From positions 102,262-166,261 of the forward strand of contig JAUHXA010000008.1 in the NCBI GenBank assembly GCA_030427245.1: DNA of 64,000 nt, given 5' to 3'. The notes under the pieces were generated by a model. It made no database searches, was not told the origin of the DNA, and was given only the letters and a program-made list of their open reading frames with translations. This DNA is from Bacteroidia bacterium (lineage in GTDB: Bacteria > Bacteroidota > Bacteroidia > Chitinophagales > UBA2359). The position numbers and the translations under genes were made by a program. Shown piece after piece: positions 60,555 to 64,000 of this stretch; positions within the stretch are counted from its first letter, which is position 1; each line of letters starts with the position of its first letter.

Positions 60555-61310
60555 ATGAGTACATTTAAAGGGAAGGTAGCAGTTGTAACTGGAGGTGCGA
60601 GAGATATTGGTAGAGCAATATCCGTTAAACTTGCAAGAGAAGGAGCAAAGGTAGTTGTGAACTATTTTAATTCTGATGCTGGAGCCAAGGAAACTCTTGA
60701 GGAGATAAAATCTTTTGGAGGTGAAGCCATTGCAGTCAAAGCTGATGTATCAAATCTGAATGATATTAAGAATCTAAAGGCAAAAGCAGTGGAAGCTTTT
60801 GGAGGTGAAATCCATATTTTAGTAAACAATGCAGGAGGCCTTTTTGCTCGAAGAACACTACAAGAGCTCGATGAGTCTTTTTATGACTTAGTGATGAATG
60901 TAAATTTCAAATCTACCGTTTTTGTAACGCAAGTATTTGAACCATTAATGGGTAAAGGTGCTTCTATCATCAACCTTTCTTCTCAGGCAGCAAGAGATGG
61001 TGGAGGTGGAGGATCTTCATTGTATGCTTCTTCTAAAGGAGCTACAACAACTTTCACAAGAGCAATGGCAAAAGAGCTTGGGCCTAAAGGAATAAGAGTA
61101 AATGCGCTTTGTCCGGGTTTGATTGCAACTAAATTTCACGATGATTTTACAAAAGATGAAATACGAACTGTCGTTGCAGGCAAGACTCCTCTACGTCGAG
61201 AAGGTCAGGCAGATGAAGTAGCCGATTTGGTGGGTTATTTGGCTTCTGATCAAGCTTCTTTTGTGTCGGGTGTGAACTTTGACATCAATGGAGGATTGGC
61301 GTTTTCTTAA
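60555..61310 (+). CDS. SDR oxidoreductase 2
   Basis: 251 residues, classical SDR: TGGARDIGRAISVKLA (cofactor loop with an Arg that often favours NADPH), NNAGG (about 93), INLSSQAARDGGGGGSSLYA with SSK (Tyr and Lys, about 158) and PGLIATKF. Only modestly similar to the SDR just upstream, so it is not a recent duplication. It may be a second DEH reductase with the other cofactor, or act on a different uronate. Last gene of the alginate unit, followed by a clear terminator. Confidence 0.78.
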   Translation: MSTFKGKVAVVTGGARDIGRAISVKLAREGAKVVVNYFNSDAGAKETLEEIKSFGGEAIAVKADVSNLNDIKNLKAKAVEAFGGEIHILVNNAGGLFARRTLQELDESFYDLVMNVNFKSTVFVTQVFEPLMGKGASIINLSSQAARDGGGGGSSLYASSKGATTTFTRAMAKELGPKGIRVNALCPGLIATKFHDDFTKDEIRTVVAGKTPLRREGQADEVADLVGYLASDQASFVSGVNFDINGGLAFS

Positions 61311-61369
61311 ATAAGAAATTTGTTAATTGTAGTTTCATAATAATTATTGGTTTGTATTAAGAATATGTG

Positions 61370-61413
61370 AGCTATGCAGAATGTTGATAAGGCATTTTTG
61401 CATAGCTTTTTTA
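61370..61413 (+). terminator. Terminator at the end of the alginate unit
   Basis: AGCTATGCA (61370-61378) pairs with TGCATAGCT (61399-61407), followed by TTTTTATTG. The loop is 20 bases. It lies between convergent genes and may serve both. Confidence 0.6.
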
Positions 61414-62583
61414 TTGTTTTACAACTCTCCAAACCCTCCTCAAATCTCCCTTTCCTCTCAAAACAACAAAATACAATCCACTTTCTAAATTCCTCATATC
61501 CAATCCATCAAGTCTAACAAGTTCCGATAAAACTAAATCCCCTTTAGCATTGTAAACATAAACCTTTTCAAATTGCTCAAACACTTCTTTTACAAAAAAC
61601 AATCGTTCATCAATAGGATTCGGATAAGCCAAATTTTTTCCACCCTCACCAGAAAAATCCTCCAGAGAAACAGGAAGTTCCTCCAATTCTTCAATACTAA
61701 AATCGGCAAACAAAATAACCTCATCTCTCAAATTATCGGTATCATTGAGACTTCGGTAAATTCCCCATTTGGGACGCAAAAAGTCTGCATCTGTTTTCCA
61801 TGTTCTAATAGCCTCATTTTGATAATCAAGGAGAATTGAACCATCTTCTAAGTCCACAATAGAGAGGAAATATTGCCCTTCTTCTCCATATAGAATCGTT
61901 TCCGTCACTTCTAACCATTTTCCTTTGAAAGGTGACAAATCTACTTGATGCAAAGTGATTTGACTTGTTGTTTCGGCATACCTCAATTGCAGTTTATCGG
62001 GAGTACCTTTTCGAGTCGTTAGGGTTATGAGGGGCATACCTTCTTCTGGTCCACCAACTGCTTTGATTTGGTGAAGATGGGTAAAACTTGCAGAAGATTG
62101 GAATGTCGCATCCAATTTGAATTTCCATTTGTAGCGAACGATTTCTCCTTCCGTAGCAATTAAGTGGTCAGGAGATTGATCATAGGTTTTGATTTCATTG
62201 CGTTGGCGGTCAAAGTTTTGGCATCGGTCATTGTCGGGAGTCGTATGTATAAAAAAACGAAAAACATAAGCCCCTAACTCTTCATCAAAAGCTTCGTCAA
62301 TGTGTCTTCCAAAATCGGTATGACCACAATCAGGTACTTCAATAGGATCGTAATTGGGAGCTAAAACGGACGAGATTAGTTCGTAGGTATTGCCTTCACC
62401 GTCTGCTTTTAATAAGGTCTGAGCAGAAGTTTTTTGAAAGAAAATAAAGAAAGTAAGTATAAAAGAAAAAACAATTCCTCTACGAATATTCTTCTTTTGA
62501 AAAGGGGAGGAGTATGTCAGCAAAAGAATACGAGGAGTTATTTTTTTACCGTTACGAAGGGCAAAAAGTAATATAGATTTCAT
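61411..62583 (-). CDS. Secreted jelly-roll protein with T9SS sorting domain, lyase-like
   Basis: About 390 residues from ATG 62583, with a long basic segment before the signal core (GIVFSFILTFFIFFQKTSAQ). The central domain (about 60-290) looks like the heparin/glucuronan-lyase-type jelly-roll: NDRCQNFDRQRNEIKTYDQS, VRYKWKFKLD, ASFTHLHQIKAVGG, KWLEVTETILYG and PKWGIYRSL. The QRNE and HQIK segments could be catalytic but are not proven. The C-terminus is a Por sorting domain (YPNPIDERLFF, VYVYNAKGDLV, LESGLYFVVL). Facing the alginate unit, it may be an extra surface polysaccharide lyase. Family assignment is tentative. Confidence 0.6.
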   Translation of the reverse strand: MKSILLFALRNGKKITPRILLLTYSSPFQKKNIRRGIVFSFILTFFIFFQKTSAQTLLKADGEGNTYELISSVLAPNYDPIEVPDCGHTDFGRHIDEAFDEELGAYVFRFFIHTTPDNDRCQNFDRQRNEIKTYDQSPDHLIATEGEIVRYKWKFKLDATFQSSASFTHLHQIKAVGGPEEGMPLITLTTRKGTPDKLQLRYAETTSQITLHQVDLSPFKGKWLEVTETILYGEEGQYFLSIVDLEDGSILLDYQNEAIRTWKTDADFLRPKWGIYRSLNDTDNLRDEVILFADFSIEELEELPVSLEDFSGEGGKNLAYPNPIDERLFFVKEVFEQFEKVYVYNAKGDLVLSELVRLDGLDMRNLESGLYFVVLRGKGDLRRVWRVVKQ

Positions 62584-62796
62584 TGAATAGGAAAATTTTA
62601 ATTTGAAATGGTAAATTATGAAAACCCCCAATAAAATAACCCTGTTTTTGAGAAAAGAAGAATGTGAAAAGTGGAGATAGTTTTTTTGAGGAGACAGCTA
62701 TCGTTAAGGCAAAGTTATAGAATAAGAAATCAACTATTCAGAAAGTTTGCCTGGGAGGTGGATGAGTTGAACTGAAAAATCAACCTTGTAAACTTG

Positions 62797-62871
62797 TGGG
62801 TCATACTGGATTCGAACCAGTGACCTCTGCCCTGTCAAGGCAGCGCTCTGAACCAACTGAGCTAATGACCC
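62797..62871 (-). tRNA. tRNA-Val (anticodon GAC)
   Basis: 75 bases on the minus strand. Acceptor GGGTCAT pairs with ATGACCC, D-arm GCTC/GAGC, anticodon stem CTGCC/GGCAG with loop TTGACAG (anticodon GAC, valine), T-arm ACTGG-TTCGAAT-CCAGT and discriminator A. CCA is not encoded. T-rich and A-rich sequence flanks it. Confidence 0.95.
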
Positions 62872-63094
62872 TTTTTTAAGAAGAAATGCAAAGGTAAGTA
62901 ATTATCTGAGACTGTCAAAAGAGGAATGGTCCTTTTTTATTTGGTCAGTAAACACCAAATTTTTGTGTTTTTTGGCAAGACCTTAAGTTTTCTTACCCCG
63001 TCCATATCAAGTACAGTTTTGAATTTGAAGTTGACATTTGAGTTTGAATTTTATTGTACTGGCCTTATCAAGTTATAGAAATGTTGGAAATAAA

Positions 63095-63652
63095 TTATTG
63101 TCTGGCCTGCATAGCATTCCTAATTTTAGCAGCCTTTTCATACTCTTCTTTTTCCAACACTTCATTGAGCATCTCTTGCAATTCTGCGAGACTATAAGAC
63201 GACAGATCTCCTCTTTTAACGGTGTCGACTTCTTCCTTGTCGTCTAAAGCAATGCCTACTTCATTCATAATAGATTCGGAAACAAAAATGGGACAAGCGA
63301 AGCGCACCGCCATAGCTATTGCATCTGATGAACGAGCATCTATTTCGAAGGATTGACCATTGTTTTTTTGTCCAACCAAACGAGCATGAAATATACCGCT
63401 TTCCATTTTGGAAATAAATACTTCGGAAAGTTTTACTCCCACTTCATCAAGTGTGTTTTTAAAAAGGTCGTGTGTCATTGGACGTTCTGGGTACATTCGC
63501 TCTAATGCAACCGCAATAGCTTGAGCTTCAAAAGGACCAATGATAATGGGAAGGCGACGAAGACCTGTTAGCTCCTCCAATATAAGTGTGAAATTACCCA
63601 TATTTGATCCACTATTAGCTAAAGCGATGATTTGTAATTCAATTTTTTTCAT
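63095..63652 (-). CDS. Bifunctional nuclease (BFN/DUF151) family protein with UVR motif
   Basis: 185 residues. The BFN domain (1-130) shows LEELTGLRRLPIIIGPFEAQAIAVAL and FEIDARSSDAIAMAVRFACPIFV, typical of the family. A C-terminal UVR-like helix pair (about 150-180, LAELQEMLNEVLEKEEYEKAAKIRN) is present, the usual Bacteroidota arrangement. Members have been reported to have DNase and RNase activity; the physiological role is unclear. Stands alone. Confidence 0.85.
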   Translation of the reverse strand: MKKIELQIIALANSGSNMGNFTLILEELTGLRRLPIIIGPFEAQAIAVALERMYPERPMTHDLFKNTLDEVGVKLSEVFISKMESGIFHARLVGQKNNGQSFEIDARSSDAIAMAVRFACPIFVSESIMNEVGIALDDKEEVDTVKRGDLSSYSLAELQEMLNEVLEKEEYEKAAKIRNAMQARQ

Positions 63653-64000
63653 TTAACTTTATGTCCATTTTAATAAAATTGCAGCACTTCTCTACATCAT
63701 ATTATTCAACGGAGATTCAGCTTGATTGTCCTTCCATTGTAATAGTATCATTCGGCTCCAATAAATTATTTTTCTTTCGTGCGAAGTTACAGATATATTG
63801 AAATGATTGAGGGCAAAAAGTAGAAATTTTTTTATGGTCGTTTCTTTTATACTGTAAGTAATTAATAGCCTTTGATCTAAGTACAGGACAAAAGTACCAT
63901 GAGGTCACTGATGTCTAATTTATGGATACATTTTACTCTCAAAAAATCTAAGCCAATCCTAAAAGTAGAATAGAGTTTTGTGAGCCTTCCTTTTACCTTT
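63653..64000. other. Terminal intergenic stretch, no gene seen
   Basis: About 350 AT-rich bases upstream of the BFN gene, up to the window edge. There is no credible coding frame; the short frames present have no family-like features. A neighbouring gene may begin beyond the edge. Confidence 0.35.

Noticed and set aside
63717..63908. Minus-strand 63-codon frame near the window end
   Set aside because: No signal peptide, domain or plausible start context; it looks like chance in AT-rich DNA.
1..64000. CRISPR array, prophage or integrative element
   Set aside because: No evenly spaced direct repeats, no cas genes, no phage structural genes and no integrase were seen; the only mobile DNA found is small and non-coding.

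Overview
The window reads as a chromosomal segment of a Bacteroidota bacterium, most likely a Saprospiraceae/Lewinella-like member of the phylum (the lineage is inference). The evidence is as follows. There are SusC/SusD pairs, type IX secretion C-terminal domains and a PorU2-like sortase. Promoters follow the Bacteroidota form TTTG-N(15-22)-TAnnTTTG. There is an LptD/amidase/MlaD neighbourhood, Shine-Dalgarno-type sites are largely absent, and the DNA is of moderate to low GC.

Layout. 0-12.2 kb: the 3' part of a PorU2-like gene, an McrBC type IV restriction pair, an AAA-ATPase/PD-(D/E)XK gene and a large secreted HzsA-like c-type cytochrome protein. Three copies of the same dockerin-like C-terminal coding tail lie in one orientation at the boundaries of these cassettes. 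12.4-17.1 kb: DoxX, a T9SS cargo protein and a subtilase. 17.2-25.2 kb: envelope genes (PBP1A, MlaD, amidase, divergent lptD) interspersed with MITE-like and REP-like palindromes. 25.3-38.6 kb: mostly housekeeping genes (sucC, tsaC, polA, a single-chain biotin-dependent carboxylase), two beta-barrel proteins and a second, unrelated ATPase/PD-(D/E)XK protein.

38.9-62.6 kb is an alginate utilisation locus. It encodes two SusC/D systems, a PKD lipoprotein, PL7 and PL17 alginate lyases, an Nramp-fold transporter lacking the usual metal ligands, KdgF, an MFS uronate transporter, two SDRs (one or both probably DEH reductase), KDG kinase, KDPG aldolase and a FadR-type GntR regulator. Together they give a complete route from alginate via unsaturated uronate, DEH, KDG and KDPG to pyruvate and glyceraldehyde-3-phosphate. 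Matching 16-bp operators (AATTGGTnnACCAATT) lie in front of kdgK, the regulator gene and the second susC, which defines a local regulon.

The strongest unexpected observations are these: (1) a 222-bp MITE-like insertion with target duplication that cuts off the last 22 codons of the second susC, so that excising it in silico restores a normal SusC C-terminus; (2) the three-operator regulon; (3) an in-frame palindromic repeat inside the carboxylase linker; (4) the dockerin-tail copies around the defence genes; (5) an octamer, ATTGAAGG/CCTTCAAT, found about 55 times by hand count where base composition predicts two or three. All functional calls come from reading motifs by eye; no database search was run.
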